NCBI GenBank assembly: GCA_002715965.1
Contig: PBAL01000086.1
Location: 62,001-126,000, forward strand
From: Verrucomicrobiales bacterium
Lineage (GTDB): Bacteria; Verrucomicrobiota; Verrucomicrobiia; Limisphaerales; JAYPXF01
DNA length: 64,000 nt
Direction: 5' to 3'
The position numbers and the translations under genes were made by a program. The notes under the pieces are model-generated. The model had not been told where the DNA came from, ran no database searches, and saw only the letters and a program-made list of their open reading frames with translations. Below, piece by piece: positions 27,419 to 36,511 of the stretch (position 1 is the stretch's first letter; each line of letters starts with the position of its first letter).

Positions 27419-28030
27419 TTAACGGGAATAAAATTCGACGATGGTCTGGATGTTTCCGACCGGCTGGAGTTCGTCCAAGGTCGGGAGGCGAAGGAGCGAG
27501 CCTTTGAAGCTGTCCTTCTGGAGCTGCAACCAGTCCGGGATGGGCCGGCTGGCGGACAATTCCATGTTGCGGGTCGCCAACTGGCGGGAACCACTCTTGT
27601 CCTTCACTTCCACCACGTCGTTCACCTTTACGTGAAAACTGGATGCGCTGACCTTCGTGCCATTCACGAGGATGTGGCCATGGCTCACCATCTGGCGGGC
27701 AGCTGCGCGGGTCGTTGCCAAACCGAGACCGAAGACAACGCTGTCGAGACGGCTCTCGAGAATCTGTAGCATGATCTCACCGGTAACACCGCGCTTGGAA
27801 GCGGCTTCGGCGTAAGCGCGTCGGAACTGTTTCTCCTGCAAGCCATAGAAGAAACGAACCTTCTGCTTCTCGGCCAAGGCCATGGCGTAATCGGTTGCCT
27901 TGCGACGACCACCCTTGGGGCCGTGCTGGCCGGGGCCATAACCTCGGCGCTCAAGATATTTGGACGGCCCAAAAAGAGGCGTACCGAATCGGCGGCTCAG
28001 ACGTGTGCGGGGACCTGTGTAACGTGACAT
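27419..28030 (-). CDS. rpsD: Ribosomal protein uS4
   Basis: The 203-residue protein starts MSRYTGPRTRLSRRFG and contains the S4 RNA-binding domain at about 93-155 (LESRLDSVVFGLGLATTRAAARQMVSHGHI). It has no N-terminal zinc-binding cysteines, so it is the zinc-free form. uS4 is a primary 16S rRNA binder and, in other bacteria, the translational repressor of the alpha operon; whether that holds here is not shown. Confidence 0.98.
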   Translation of the reverse strand: MSRYTGPRTRLSRRFGTPLFGPSKYLERRGYGPGQHGPKGGRRKATDYAMALAEKQKVRFFYGLQEKQFRRAYAEAASKRGVTGEIMLQILESRLDSVVFGLGLATTRAAARQMVSHGHILVNGTKVSASSFHVKVNDVVEVKDKSGSRQLATRNMELSASRPIPDWLQLQKDSFKGSLLRLPTLDELQPVGNIQTIVEFYSR

Positions 28031-28051
28031 CTGTTGATCGTGTTAAATGTT

Positions 28052-28615
28052 TTAGACGCGGCGCTTCTTGCGCGGACGGCAACCGTTATGCGGAACCGGT
28101 GTGGTGTCCTTGATGGAGTTGATTTCCAGACCGATGGCCTGCAATGCACGAATGGCGGATTCACGACCGGAACCGGGACCCTTCACGCGGACTTCGACTT
28201 CCTTCAGACCGTGGGACATGGCCTGGCGGGCAGCGTCCTGGGCAACCTGTTGGGCAGCGTAAGCCGTGCTCTTGCGGGAACCACGGAAACCAACACGGCC
28301 GGCAGTGGACCAGGAGATCACGTTCCCTCGCATGTCGGTGATGGAAACGAGTGTGTTGTTGAAAGTGGCGACGATGGTAACCACGCCGTTGGTCACGTTT
28401 TTGGACCCCTTGGCCTTGATGATCTTGGCGGGACCCTTGTCGTCTTCACCGAGCAGTTGTGCGGCGGTCGGTGCCGCGGCACCTGCCGAATCATCCTTCT
28501 TGGCGTCGTCTTTCTTGGCAGCAGGCTTTTCAGCCTTGGCAGGCTTCTTTTCTTCTGCTGCAGGTGCAGCCGCTTCGGGCGCTGCTGCTTCTGGTTTGTC
28601 TTTTTCGTCAGCCAT
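28052..28615 (-). CDS. rpsK: Ribosomal protein uS11 with a long N-terminal extension
   Basis: The C-terminal 125 residues are canonical uS11 ([44 protein letters not shown]). The first 60 or so residues are an added Ala/Glu/Lys/Pro/Asp-rich low-complexity segment (for example [14 protein letters not shown]). Typical bacterial uS11 has about 129 residues against 187 here. The ATG at 28615 sits at the expected distance from rpsM and I see no better internal start. The tail is probably flexible and on the solvent side. Confidence 0.95.
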   Translation of the reverse strand: MADEKDKPEAAAPEAAAPAAEEKKPAKAEKPAAKKDDAKKDDSAGAAAPTAAQLLGEDDKGPAKIIKAKGSKNVTNGVVTIVATFNNTLVSITDMRGNVISWSTAGRVGFRGSRKSTAYAAQQVAQDAARQAMSHGLKEVEVRVKGPGSGRESAIRALQAIGLEINSIKDTTPVPHNGCRPRKKRRV

Positions 28616-28631
28616 AGGTCAGAAAATGTTC

Positions 28632-29027
28632 TTAGTGAATACCGGTCTTGGCGTTCGGATTCCGCTTGGCGCCCACCGTCTTCTTGGGCCCCTTGCGCGT
28701 GCGGGCATTGGTGGAGGTGCGCTGGCCGCGAACCGGAAGACCGCGTTCGTGGCGGATACCGCGATAGGCGCGGATGCTCTTGAGGCGCTTGAGGTTCATC
28801 GTGATTTCACGACGAAGGTCACCTTCCACGATGTATCCGTCCTCCTGAATCACATGAACAATCTTGGCGAGTTGTTCCTCAGTGAGGTTCTTTGCACGAA
28901 CCGCTCCGTCAATTTCAGTCTTCTCCAGGATCTCGCCGGCGAGCTTGGGGCCAATGCCGTAGATGTAGCGCAGCGCAATGTCGATGCGCTTTTCGCTGGG
29001 GATGTCGATGCCGAGTATGCGTGCCAT
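28632..29027 (-). CDS. rpsM: Ribosomal protein uS13
   Basis: The 131-residue protein starts [19 protein letters not shown], has the helix-two-turns-helix core ([14 protein letters not shown]) and the [16 protein letters not shown] stretch, and ends in a basic tail ([15 protein letters not shown]) that reaches the P-site tRNA in known ribosomes. It lies between rpmJ and rpsK in the usual order. Confidence 0.98.
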   Translation of the reverse strand: MARILGIDIPSEKRIDIALRYIYGIGPKLAGEILEKTEIDGAVRAKNLTEEQLAKIVHVIQEDGYIVEGDLRREITMNLKRLKSIRAYRGIRHERGLPVRGQRTSTNARTRKGPKKTVGAKRNPNAKTGIH

Positions 29028-29033
29028 AAAGCC

Positions 29034-29147
29034 TTAGCCTTGCCGTTGCTTGTGCCGCGGGTTCTTGCAAACGATCCGCACCACACCGGCGCGTTTGACC
29101 ACTTTGCAGTGCTCACACAATCTTTTTACTGACGGACGAACTTTCAT
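29034..29147 (-). CDS. rpmJ: Ribosomal protein bL36 (zinc-binding form)
   Basis: This 37-residue gene is too short for the ORF track. The minus strand reads [17 protein letters not shown] and ends in [11 protein letters not shown] before a TAA. CEHC plus Cys and His (CKNPRH) make the zinc site of the C+ type of bL36. It lies between infA (19-bp gap) and rpsM (6-bp gap), exactly where rpmJ is expected. Confidence 0.97.
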   Translation of the reverse strand: MKVRPSVKRLCEHCKVVKRAGVVRIVCKNPRHKQRQG

Positions 29148-29166
29148 GTTTCGTATTGTTAAACTG

Positions 29167-29376
29167 TCAAAAAACGACCTGCCCTTTGGACAAGTCGAAA
29201 GGCGAACACCTTACGTGTATCCGCATTCCTGTTTCAATCGCTTTTTTGTGTCCGCGATCTTTGCGGGTCACAAAGGCGATCATTCGGTGACCATTGGCCA
29301 GCTCGATCTCGTAAACTCGATCCGACCGAACGTCGATCACGACACCTTCAGCGAAGATGGAATCTTCTCCGAACAT
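29167..29376 (-). CDS. infA: Translation initiation factor IF-1 (divergent)
   Basis: The 69-residue protein is a single OB-fold: [28 protein letters not shown], and [17 protein letters not shown] align with IF-1. Its middle ([15 protein letters not shown]) departs from the usual GKMRMN segment, and the C-terminal RHK end is missing. The start overlaps the end of map by 40 bases. Because [11 protein letters not shown] lines up with the family N-terminus, I keep this start and regard the overlap as real. Confidence 0.88.
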   Translation of the reverse strand: MFGEDSIFAEGVVIDVRSDRVYEIELANGHRMIAFVTRKDRGHKKAIETGMRIHVRCSPFDLSKGQVVF

Positions 29377-30116
29377 GTCAGGATCTCCGGTTCACCATTG
29401 GTCACCAAAACCGTGTGTTCAAAATGAGCTGAGGGCTTGCCGTCCTTCGTGAGGACCGTCCAACCGTCGCTGAGGACTTTCACCTGGGCCACTCCGGCGT
29501 TCACCATCGGTTCGATCGCGATGGTCATCCCGGCTTTCAGCTTTGGCGACGGGCGGCCTTTCTCGACAAAGTTGGGAATCTGTGGGTCTTCGTGAACCGT
29601 CTTTCCAACTCCGTGGCCAACGAATTCGCGCACGACGCTGAAGTGGTTTGCTTCCACGTACTTTTGAATTGCACGTGAAATGTCCTTCACCCGATTGCCC
29701 GCCTTTGCCGCAGCTATGCCTTCGTAAAGACTGGCCTCGGTGACATCCATCAACTTTTGCGAAAGCGGATCGCATCCACCGACTGCAACCGTGAGTGCAT
29801 TGTCGCCGATGAAACCTTCATAACGAATGCCCACATCCAGGCTGATGATGTCCCCGAACTGAACCCGGCGTGGACCGGCAAGGCCATGAACGACTTCCTC
29901 GTTTACCGAGATGCAGATGTTGCAGGGATAATCGCGGTATCCGAGAAACGCGCTCTTGGCCTGGTAGGCCTTAATGCGTTCGCCGGCATAATCGTCGATT
30001 TCCTTCGTCGTCATGCCCGGTGCTATGAAAGCCGCAGCTTCCTTCAACACCGTGTTGGCAACCGAACCGGCAATCCGCATCGACGCAATCTCTTTGTCGT
30101 TCTTGATCTTGATCAT
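29337..30116 (-). CDS. map: Methionine aminopeptidase, type I
   Basis: The 259-residue enzyme removes the initiator Met from nascent proteins. All five metal ligands are visible in order: Asp in LDVGIRYEG, Asp in IGDNA, His in GHGVGK, Glu in AIEPM and Glu in HFEHTVLV. There is no N-terminal extension, so it is the short type I form. In many bacteria adk lies between secY and map; here it is absent. The gene is 126 bp after secY and overlaps infA by 40 bases, which suggests coupled translation. Confidence 0.97.
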   Translation of the reverse strand: MIKIKNDKEIASMRIAGSVANTVLKEAAAFIAPGMTTKEIDDYAGERIKAYQAKSAFLGYRDYPCNICISVNEEVVHGLAGPRRVQFGDIISLDVGIRYEGFIGDNALTVAVGGCDPLSQKLMDVTEASLYEGIAAAKAGNRVKDISRAIQKYVEANHFSVVREFVGHGVGKTVHEDPQIPNFVEKGRPSPKLKAGMTIAIEPMVNAGVAQVKVLSDGWTVLTKDGKPSAHFEHTVLVTNGEPEILTCSEKIPSSLKVS

Positions 30117-30242
30117 TTTGCGGTCTGCCGGTCGTTCAGTTTCGAGTCGCCACCCTCTCGAGTGGTCAGCTCATCTATTCAATGAACAAACCGTCCGGCG
30201 ATAAACACCGGGCGTTGGCGCAATGCGCCCAAATTTCAAACG

Positions 30243-31646
30243 TCAGAATCGGCCGCGCAAACGCGGACCTTTGCGACCCTTCTTGCCCTGCAAGAAACCA
30301 TCGTAGTGCCGCATCAGGAGGTGTGATTCCATCTGTCGCATGGTGTCGAGAACCACGCCCACCGAAATGAGCAGGCTCGTGCCACCGAAATATTGGGAGA
30401 CGAGGTAAGGAATCCCCGCCTTGTCCGCCATCATCATCGGGATCACCGCGATGATGGTGAGGAAGAATGCACCGGCCAGCGTGATGCGGCTCATGGTGTG
30501 GTGCAGGAAATCACAGGTCGCCTGGCCGGGCCGCACACCCGGGATGTAACCACCATTTTTCTTCAGGTCATCCGAGATCTGCAATTCGTTGAATTGCGTC
30601 GCGGTCCAGAAGTAGGTGAAGAAAATGATCATCAACGCGTATGTGATGACGTAGACCGGCTGGCCTTGTCCAAAGTAGACGGACAAATCCTGTAGCAATT
30701 TGATTTCGAGAACACGTCCCGTCCAACTGAGCAGCATCTCCGGGAACATCAGCAATGCCTGGGCAAAAATGATGGGCATCACACCGGCATAGTTCACGCG
30801 AAGCGGCATAAAGGAACTGCTACCCTGAACCATCTTGCGCCCCACCTGGCGCTGGGCGTATTGAACCGGAATCTTCCGTTGCGCCTGCGTCACCGCGATC
30901 GTCGCGGCAGTGACTGCCAGCAACAACCCGATCAAGGCGACCGCGTGGAAAAGGTTGAACTTCTTGACGACCTCTTCGCCTGGGAAGAACAGCTCCAGCA
31001 ACATCTGACAGGCTTGCGGCAGCTGCGCCAAAATACCAATGGTAATCACCAACGAAATACCGTTGCCGATACCACGTTCGGTAATTTGTTCACCCAACCA
31101 CATCAGAAGCATCGTGCCCGTGGTCAGGATGATCACGGTCTGGATTCGATACATCCAGATCCAGTCCTTGTTGACGATCAAGTCACCCTGAAATCCTTGG
31201 AACGCCTTGCCGGGATTCTCCCAAGCGAGTGCCATCACCGCGCCTTGGAACAAACAAAGAACCAAAGTGAGATAGCGTCCGTACTGGATGATCTTCGTCC
31301 GACCGCCTTCTTCGCGGGCAAGCTTGGAAAGCGCCGGAACGACCGCGCTCATCAACTGAATGATAATGGTCGCGGAGATGTAAGGCATGATGCCCAGCGA
31401 ACCAATACCGCAACGCTGCAGCGCGCCACCGGTGAACAGCCCATACATGGACAGCAACGATCCGCCTTCCTGCTTCTCAGACAGCTCTTTGAAAAACTCC
31501 GACAATGCTGCGCCGTCAAGACCCGGGACGGGAATCATCGCAATCAACCGACAGACACACAGGATGAGTATCGTGAAGAAGATCCGGGACTTCAGTTCCG
31601 GTATCTTGAAGCAGTTGGCGAAGGTTGTGAAAAATCCCTTGAGCAT
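30243..31646 (-). CDS. secY: Protein translocase subunit SecY
   Basis: The 467-residue membrane protein has ten predicted hydrophobic spans. Family marks include the plug region (ALSEFFKEL then LSMYGLFTGGAL), GIMPYISATIIIQL, GGRTKIIQYGRYL, LWLGEQITERGIGNG-like sequence, and QMESHLLMRHYDGFLQGKK near the C-terminus. It forms the protein-conducting channel used by the many secreted enzymes of this organism. The place after rplO is standard for the spc operon. Confidence 0.98.
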   Translation of the reverse strand: MLKGFFTTFANCFKIPELKSRIFFTILILCVCRLIAMIPVPGLDGAALSEFFKELSEKQEGGSLLSMYGLFTGGALQRCGIGSLGIMPYISATIIIQLMSAVVPALSKLAREEGGRTKIIQYGRYLTLVLCLFQGAVMALAWENPGKAFQGFQGDLIVNKDWIWMYRIQTVIILTTGTMLLMWLGEQITERGIGNGISLVITIGILAQLPQACQMLLELFFPGEEVVKKFNLFHAVALIGLLLAVTAATIAVTQAQRKIPVQYAQRQVGRKMVQGSSSFMPLRVNYAGVMPIIFAQALLMFPEMLLSWTGRVLEIKLLQDLSVYFGQGQPVYVITYALMIIFFTYFWTATQFNELQISDDLKKNGGYIPGVRPGQATCDFLHHTMSRITLAGAFFLTIIAVIPMMMADKAGIPYLVSQYFGGTSLLISVGVVLDTMRQMESHLLMRHYDGFLQGKKGRKGPRLRGRF

Positions 31647-31679
31647 GGCCGGGCGTCGTTGTCCGTTCTATGCGTTCTG

Positions 31680-32183
31680 TTATTCGGCAGCTTCTTCCTT
31701 GGCCGGCTCTTCAGCCTCGGCTTCCGGTGCTTTTCCCCCGATGACTTCGCAACTACCACCGGCGGCCTCAATGGCGGCCTGGGCAGATTTGCTGAAGGCG
31801 TTTGCTTTCACGGTAAGCTTCTTTTCCAGCTTGCCGCGTCCGAGAACCTTGATCCCGCCATTGGCTTTGCCGTTGGCAAGCCCGGCTGCCTTGATGGCTT
31901 CCGGATCAACCGTGTCTCCGTCTTCGAAGGCGTTCAGGGTGTCGAGGTTGATCGGATGATAAATCGTGGTGTGCTGCGCGTTGCTGAAACCGCGCTTGGG
32001 CAGTCGCCGGTAGAGGGGCATCTGGCCGCCTTCGAAACCGGGACGAATGCCGGAACCGGCGCGGGAGCGTTGTCCCTTATGACCGCGACCGGAGGTCTTG
32101 CCGAGTCCGCTGGCTTCACCGGAGCCGAGACGCTTCCTGCGGTGCTTCGCACCAGGACGTGGCTTGAGATTGTGTAGACGCAT
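31680..32183 (-). CDS. rplO: Ribosomal protein uL15 with acidic tail
   Basis: The protein has 167 residues. The N-terminus MRLHNLKPRPGAKHRRKRLG and the Gly/Arg-rich GKTSGRGHKGQRSRAG segment identify uL15. The C-terminus carries an added acidic Ala/Glu tail (EAEAEEPAKEEAAE). It starts 20 bp after the rpsE stop, leaving no room for rpmD (uL30), which usually lies between them. Confidence 0.97.
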   Translation of the reverse strand: MRLHNLKPRPGAKHRRKRLGSGEASGLGKTSGRGHKGQRSRAGSGIRPGFEGGQMPLYRRLPKRGFSNAQHTTIYHPINLDTLNAFEDGDTVDPEAIKAAGLANGKANGGIKVLGRGKLEKKLTVKANAFSKSAQAAIEAAGGSCEVIGGKAPEAEAEEPAKEEAAE

Positions 32184-32203
32184 TGCTGACTAATTTGTTG
32201 AGG

Positions 32204-33007
32204 TTATGCAGCGGCTGTTTCTTCAGCCGGTTTGTCTTCGGTTTTCGGCGATGGATTCGCAATGGGATCCTGTCCGCGCAATTCGCGGATGTCGTCGCGG
32301 GTCTTGCATTCGTGCAAGGCCTGCAACGTGGCCTTGGCCAGGTTGGCCGCATTGTTTGAACCAAGCGATTTGCTGAGAACGTCAGTCAGTCCGACGGATT
32401 CAAGAACTGCGCGGACTGTCTTGCCGGCGATAATCCCGGTTCCCTTCGAGGCGGGGCGAAGGATGACTCGGGCGCCATCGTAGACGGAGTATACTTCGTG
32501 AGGGATGGTGTTTCCAGCGATACTTACTTTCTTCATCGCTGCGCGGCTGTTTTCACCGCCCTTGCGAATGCAATCCGCAACCTCGTTTGCCTTACCAAGT
32601 CCGATTCCGACCTTGCCCTGCTTGTTACCGGTGACGACCAACGCACTGAAACTGAAGCGTCGACCACCCTTCACAACCTTGGACGATCGGTTGATGTAGA
32701 GCACCTTCTCGGTGAGTTCTTCGCCATCAGGGCCAAGCAATGGTTCGCGCTCTTTGCGCTGACGCGGACCACGGCGATCGCCACCAGGGCCACGGCGATC
32801 TCCGCCACGTCCGCCACCGCGAAAATTGTTTCCACCAGGACCACCGGCGTTGTTTCCGCCACCGGATCCACCGTTTCCACCGGAGGGAGCAGATGCTACA
32901 GGAGCTGCAGCGGCAGGCGCAGCGGTCTTGGGGGCTTCGGCAGCGGGCGCGGGAGCAGATGCTTCGGCCGGTGCTGCTTCGGGAGTCTTGTTTTCTTCTT
33001 CAGCCAC
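32204..33007 (-). CDS. rpsE: Ribosomal protein uS5 with Ala/Pro and Gly/Arg-rich N-terminal extension
   Basis: Canonical uS5 begins near residue 95 (LTEKVLYINRSSKVVKGGRRFSF) and includes GKANEVADCIRKG and VRAVLESVGLTDVLSKSLGS. Before it stand an Ala/Pro/Glu-rich part (1-45) and a Gly/Asn/Arg-rich part (45-85, with GGRGGDRRGPGGDRRGP) that resembles eukaryotic-type RGG segments. The C-terminus adds KTEDKPAEETAAA. At 267 residues it is about 100 longer than Escherichia coli uS5. The ATG at 33007 follows rplR at normal distance. Confidence 0.95.
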   Translation of the reverse strand: MAEEENKTPEAAPAEASAPAPAAEAPKTAAPAAAAPVASAPSGGNGGSGGGNNAGGPGGNNFRGGGRGGDRRGPGGDRRGPRQRKEREPLLGPDGEELTEKVLYINRSSKVVKGGRRFSFSALVVTGNKQGKVGIGLGKANEVADCIRKGGENSRAAMKKVSIAGNTIPHEVYSVYDGARVILRPASKGTGIIAGKTVRAVLESVGLTDVLSKSLGSNNAANLAKATLQALHECKTRDDIRELRGQDPIANPSPKTEDKPAEETAAA

Positions 33008-33030
33008 TTGTTGTTTCTCCGATTGATGTA

Positions 33031-33396
33031 TTAAAAGTCGAGCCCACCTTCACGTGCAGCATCGGCGAGGGCTTTGACCTTGCCGTGGTATTGAGCACCG
33101 CTGCGATCAAACACCACCTTGCTGATTCCAGCGGCCTTGGCCTTCTCGGCAGCCTGAGCGCCGAGTTTGGTGGCGCTTTCCACATTCGCCCGCAGGGCGT
33201 CGCGGTCGGGGGCGTCCTTGTGCATGCTCGAAGCCGAGACGAGGGTCACGCCCTTGTCGTCGTCGATGAACTGCACGTAGATATTCTTGCCGGTCATGCG
33301 CACACTCATGCGCGGACGTTCGGCAGTGCCGTTGATGTGTTTGCGGATACGCCAGCGTCGGCGTTGCAACAGTTTTCGTTTCTTTTCCGGTCTCAT
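33031..33396 (-). CDS. rplR: Ribosomal protein uL18
   Basis: I start at the ATG at 33396 ([19 protein letters not shown]), giving 121 residues, the normal length; the track's TTG start adds 11 unrelated residues. [20 protein letters not shown] and the final GLDF fit the family. uL18 binds 5S rRNA. Confidence 0.96.
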   Translation of the reverse strand: MRPEKKRKLLQRRRWRIRKHINGTAERPRMSVRMTGKNIYVQFIDDDKGVTLVSASSMHKDAPDRDALRANVESATKLGAQAAEKAKAAGISKVVFDRSGAQYHGKVKALADAAREGGLDF

Positions 33397-33437
33397 GTTT
33401 CGGTCGCCACGCTTTCCAAACGTGGTCAATTACATGG

Positions 33438-33971
33438 TTAAACTTTCTTGCCTTCCTTCCGAATGATCTGCTCACCGGCGTAACGCACGCCCTTGCCCTT
33501 GTAGGGTTCGGCAGGATAGAAGCCGCGAATTTCGGAGGCAGCCGCACCGACGGCCTGTTTGTCAGGTCCGCTGATAGTGATCTTGGTCTGGTCTTCCACC
33601 ACCGCCTTCACACCTGCGGGCAGCTTGTAGTTAATCGGGTGGGAGTAACCGAGCGCGAGGTCCACCACGTCGCCTTTTACCGCGGCTTTGAAACCTACGC
33701 CGTGAATCTCAAGCTTCTTCTCAAATCCGGTTCCGCAGCCGATGCACATGTTGTTGATCAACGCACGGACCAAGCCATGCATTGCCTTGGACTCCTTGTT
33801 GTCGTCCGGGCGTTCGCACACAACCTTGTTCTCCTCAACCTTCACGGAGATGCGCGAGGGATAGGTCCAGTCGAGCTTGCCCTTCGGGCCTTCGACAAAT
33901 ACGGCGCCATCCTTGATCTCGACCTTGACCTTGTCGGGAATGGCGACGGGCAGTTTTCCAATACGTGACAT
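33438..33971 (-). CDS. rplF: Ribosomal protein uL6
   Basis: The 177-residue protein starts MSRIGKLPVAIPDKVKVEI and ends with KGKGVRYAGEQIIRKEGKK, both diagnostic. It has two repeated uL6 domains and normal length. It follows rpsH by 18 bp. Confidence 0.98.
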   Translation of the reverse strand: MSRIGKLPVAIPDKVKVEIKDGAVFVEGPKGKLDWTYPSRISVKVEENKVVCERPDDNKESKAMHGLVRALINNMCIGCGTGFEKKLEIHGVGFKAAVKGDVVDLALGYSHPINYKLPAGVKAVVEDQTKITISGPDKQAVGAAASEIRGFYPAEPYKGKGVRYAGEQIIRKEGKKV

Positions 33972-33989
33972 AGTGCTGCTAAAGTTGAA

Positions 33990-34382
33990 TTACCAAACGT
34001 GGGCGAGGAGTTCGCCACCGACGTTCTGACGTTGGGCGTCGCGTCCGGTCAGGACACCACGCGAGGTGGAGATGATGGCCGTTCCCAGGCCGTTGCGCAC
34101 ACGGGGAATCTCTCCCGCGGGCACGTATTGGCGGAGACCGGGACGGCTCACGCGCTTGAGGCCTTCGATCACCGAACGGCGACCGTTGTATTTCAGCGTG
34201 ATCTTCAAAGATTTGGTGACCTTGTCGCCTTCAGTGGCATGGCCTTCGATATAACCCTCCTGTTTGAGGATCTTCGCAATGTTCTCCTTGAGCTTCGAGT
34301 GCGGCATGGAAACGGCCGCCAGCTCGGCGCTCGCCGCATTGCGAATGCGGGTCAACATATCGGCTACAGAATCAGACATCAT
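33990..34382 (-). CDS. rpsH: Ribosomal protein uS8
   Basis: The start is one of two adjacent ATGs (34382 or 34379), giving [16 protein letters not shown] and 130 residues. The track ORF starting at 34694 runs through rpsN in another frame and is wrong before this point. The C-terminal [19 protein letters not shown] binds 16S rRNA in known structures. Confidence 0.96.
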   Translation of the reverse strand: MMSDSVADMLTRIRNAASAELAAVSMPHSKLKENIAKILKQEGYIEGHATEGDKVTKSLKITLKYNGRRSVIEGLKRVSRPGLRQYVPAGEIPRVRNGLGTAIISTSRGVLTGRDAQRQNVGGELLAHVW

Positions 34383-34387
34383 AGTGC

Positions 34388-34657
34388 TTACCAGGAGGCT
34401 TTGGTCACACCCGGGATCATTCCGGACAGTGCCAGTTCGCGGAAAGTGAGACGGGACACGCCGAACTTGCGGAAGTAGGCGTGACGACGGCCACTGACGG
34501 AGCAACGGTTCACGACGCGGGTCGGGCTGGCGTTGCGCGGCAACTTGGCCAGCTCTTCGTATTCGTGGTTCGCCTTGAGCTCGGCACGCTTCTCGGCGTA
34601 GCGGGCGACAACGCGCTGCTTCTTCTTGTTTCGTTCTACCCAGGCTTTCTTTGCCAT
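34388..34657 (-). CDS. rpsN: Ribosomal protein uS14 (zinc-free form)
   Basis: This 89-residue protein begins [17 protein letters not shown] and ends [11 protein letters not shown]. It has only one Cys ([17 protein letters not shown]), so it is the longer C-minus form that needs no zinc, in contrast to bL36 in the same operon, which keeps its zinc site. Confidence 0.97.
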   Translation of the reverse strand: MAKKAWVERNKKKQRVVARYAEKRAELKANHEYEELAKLPRNASPTRVVNRCSVSGRRHAYFRKFGVSRLTFRELALSGMIPGVTKASW

Positions 34658-34698
34658 AGTTTTGTCTTCGTGTTGCGCAGTCCGTAGACTGCAAATTC

Positions 34699-35286
34699 TT
34701 ATTCAGCGGTCGCTTCTTCTTCTTTCTTCTCTTCCTTCTGCTTGCGACCGGCAGCGAAGGGCATGCCCATCAACTTCAGGAGATCATAGGCTTCGTCATC
34801 GGTGTTGGCAGAGGTCACGATGGTGACATCCATGCCCTGCTGGCGGCTCACCTTGTCCAGATCGATCTCCGGGAAGATGCTCTGGTCGTTGATACCCATG
34901 GAATAGTTTCCACGTCCGTCGAAGGACTTCGGGGAAATTCCACGGAAGTCACGAATGCGAGGCAGAGCGGCTGCAACCAAACGATCGAAGAACTCATACA
35001 TCACCTCGCGGCGCAGCGTGACGTAACAACCGATCGGGTAACCCTGACGGAGCTTGAAGTTGGCAACGCTCTTCTTGGCCTTCGCGATCACCGGCTTGCG
35101 CCCCGTGATGGTGGTCAAGTCCTTGGCCGCATCATCGAGCGCGGATTTTTCGAGGAGCGAACTCACACCCATGTTCACCACGATCTTCTCGATCGCCGGG
35201 ATGGTGTGCGGATTGGAGTAGCCGTGCTTCTCTTTGAGAGCCGGGACAACTTCTTCCGTGTACTTCTTATAAAGTCTGGCGTTCAT
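34699..35286 (-). CDS. rplE: Ribosomal protein uL5 with charged tail
   Basis: The 195-residue protein has the uL5 core ([50 protein letters not shown]). It ends in an added Lys/Glu tail ([14 protein letters not shown]). It binds 5S rRNA and contacts the P-site tRNA. It directly follows rplX with a 2-base gap. Confidence 0.97.
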   Translation of the reverse strand: MNARLYKKYTEEVVPALKEKHGYSNPHTIPAIEKIVVNMGVSSLLEKSALDDAAKDLTTITGRKPVIAKAKKSVANFKLRQGYPIGCYVTLRREVMYEFFDRLVAAALPRIRDFRGISPKSFDGRGNYSMGINDQSIFPEIDLDKVSRQQGMDVTIVTSANTDDEAYDLLKLMGMPFAAGRKQKEEKKEEEATAE

Positions 35287-35288
35287 CT

Positions 35289-35600
35289 TTAACCTTCTGC
35301 GTTCTCAGCGACCGCTTCTTCTGCCGGTGCTTCTTCTGCCGGTGCTTCTGCGCCACCATGCTTGGCGTCGTATTTCTCGGCCAACATCACGTTGGAAATA
35401 TGGATCGGGCCTTCGCGCTCAACAATTGCGCCCTGCGGGTTCAACTGGCTTTTCTTCTCATGCTTTTTCTGCACGCGAATGCCTTCCACGATCACCCGAT
35501 CTTCGTTGCGCAGAACCTGGATAACCTTGCCGCGCTTACCTTTGTCGGCACCAGCGAGGACCACCACTTCGTCGTCAGTTTTTACATGCGTCTTCTTCAT
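35289..35600 (-). CDS. rplX: Ribosomal protein uL24 with Ala/Glu tail
   Basis: I start at the ATG at 35600 (MKKTHVKTDDEVVVLAGADK), giving 103 residues; the track start runs back into rplN. The KOW motif (KGKRGKVIQVL) is near the N-terminus. The end is a 20-residue Ala/Glu/Pro tail (EAPAEEAPAEEAVAE). Confidence 0.96.
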   Translation of the reverse strand: MKKTHVKTDDEVVVLAGADKGKRGKVIQVLRNEDRVIVEGIRVQKKHEKKSQLNPQGAIVEREGPIHISNVMLAEKYDAKHGGAEAPAEEAPAEEAVAENAEG

Positions 35601-35604
35601 CTCT

Positions 35605-35970
35605 TCACAGCACCTCGGGAGCGAGGGATACAATTTTCATATACTTCTTTTCGCGCAACTCGCGGGCCACCGGGCCGAAGATGCGCGTGCCGCGGGGATT
35701 GCGATCCTTGTCGACAATCACGCAGGCATTGTTGTCAAAGCGGAGAATGGAACCGTCCTGGCGACGAATGGCCTTCTTGGTGCGAACGACAACTGCGTCG
35801 CAAACATCACCCTTCTTCACGTTTCCGTCCGGCGTAGCTTCCTTGACATGCACCTTCACCACGTCGCCGATGAATCCATAGCGCTTGGTCTGTCCGAGGG
35901 CGTGGATGACGGACACCCGGCGCGCGCCGGTGTTGTCAGCCACATCAAGTAAGGATCGTAATTGCAACAT
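35605..35970 (-). CDS. rplN: Ribosomal protein uL14
   Basis: The 121-residue protein starts [19 protein letters not shown] and ends [10 protein letters not shown], both classic. [17 protein letters not shown] and [15 protein letters not shown] are family motifs. It has no added tail. The rplX start follows four bases after its stop. Confidence 0.98.
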   Translation of the reverse strand: MLQLRSLLDVADNTGARRVSVIHALGQTKRYGFIGDVVKVHVKEATPDGNVKKGDVCDAVVVRTKKAIRRQDGSILRFDNNACVIVDKDRNPRGTRIFGPVARELREKKYMKIVSLAPEVL

Positions 35971-35993
35971 ACTGTCTTGCCTTTCAATGGATC

Positions 35994-36272
35994 CTACGCG
36001 CTGACCGCGTCAGGATTTCGTGATTCAACCTTCACCAATGTCCAGCGCTTGAGACGCGAGAGCGGACGGCTTTCCGCGAGGCGAACGGTGTCGCCGATTC
36101 CGGCGTCGTTGTTCTCATCGTGCGCGTAGTACTTCTTGAACGACGTCACGGTCTTGCGGAATTGCGGGTGTGGGAAACGGCGTTTGACCTTCACCACGAT
36201 CGTCTTGTCCATCTTGGTAGAGACGACTTCACCGACGACCTCACGCTTTCTCTTTTTCGCTTCTTCAGACAT
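35994..36272 (-). CDS. rpsQ: Ribosomal protein uS17
   Basis: I start at the ATG at 36272 ([18 protein letters not shown]), giving 92 residues. [21 protein letters not shown] and [17 protein letters not shown] are the OB-fold signature of uS17. The track adds two residues from a TTG. Confidence 0.97.
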   Translation of the reverse strand: MSEEAKKRKREVVGEVVSTKMDKTIVVKVKRRFPHPQFRKTVTSFKKYYAHDENNDAGIGDTVRLAESRPLSRLKRWTLVKVESRNPDAVSA

Positions 36273-36287
36273 ATACAAATTCAGTTA

Positions 36288-36491
36288 TTAAGCGGCCGCT
36301 TTCTGGTTCCGCAACGTGCTCATCGCCGTTTCGACGCGGGCGATGTCTTTCTTCAAGGTGCGCAGGCGCGAGGTCTTCTCCAGCTGCGCGCTCACCTGCT
36401 GCAGCTTCAGATTGAACAATTCCTGACGCAGATCCCGGCCTTTGGCGGCCAACTCGACGAGCGTCATATCTTTCAATTCCGAGGTTTTCAT
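36288..36491 (-). CDS. rpmC: Ribosomal protein uL29
   Basis: The ATG at 36491 gives a 67-residue two-helix protein, MKTSELKDMTLVELAAKGR, with ELFNLKLQQVSAQLEKTSRL and a terminal ARVETAMSTLRNQ. The track adds four residues from a TTG. It stands between rplP and rpsQ as usual. Confidence 0.96.
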   Translation of the reverse strand: MKTSELKDMTLVELAAKGRDLRQELFNLKLQQVSAQLEKTSRLRTLKKDIARVETAMSTLRNQKAAA

Positions 36492-36511
36492 ATGCGTACC
36501 CAATTTCTAAA

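Noticed and set aside
32184-32203. Possible rpmD between rplO and rpsE
   Set aside because: Only 20 bases separate the two genes.
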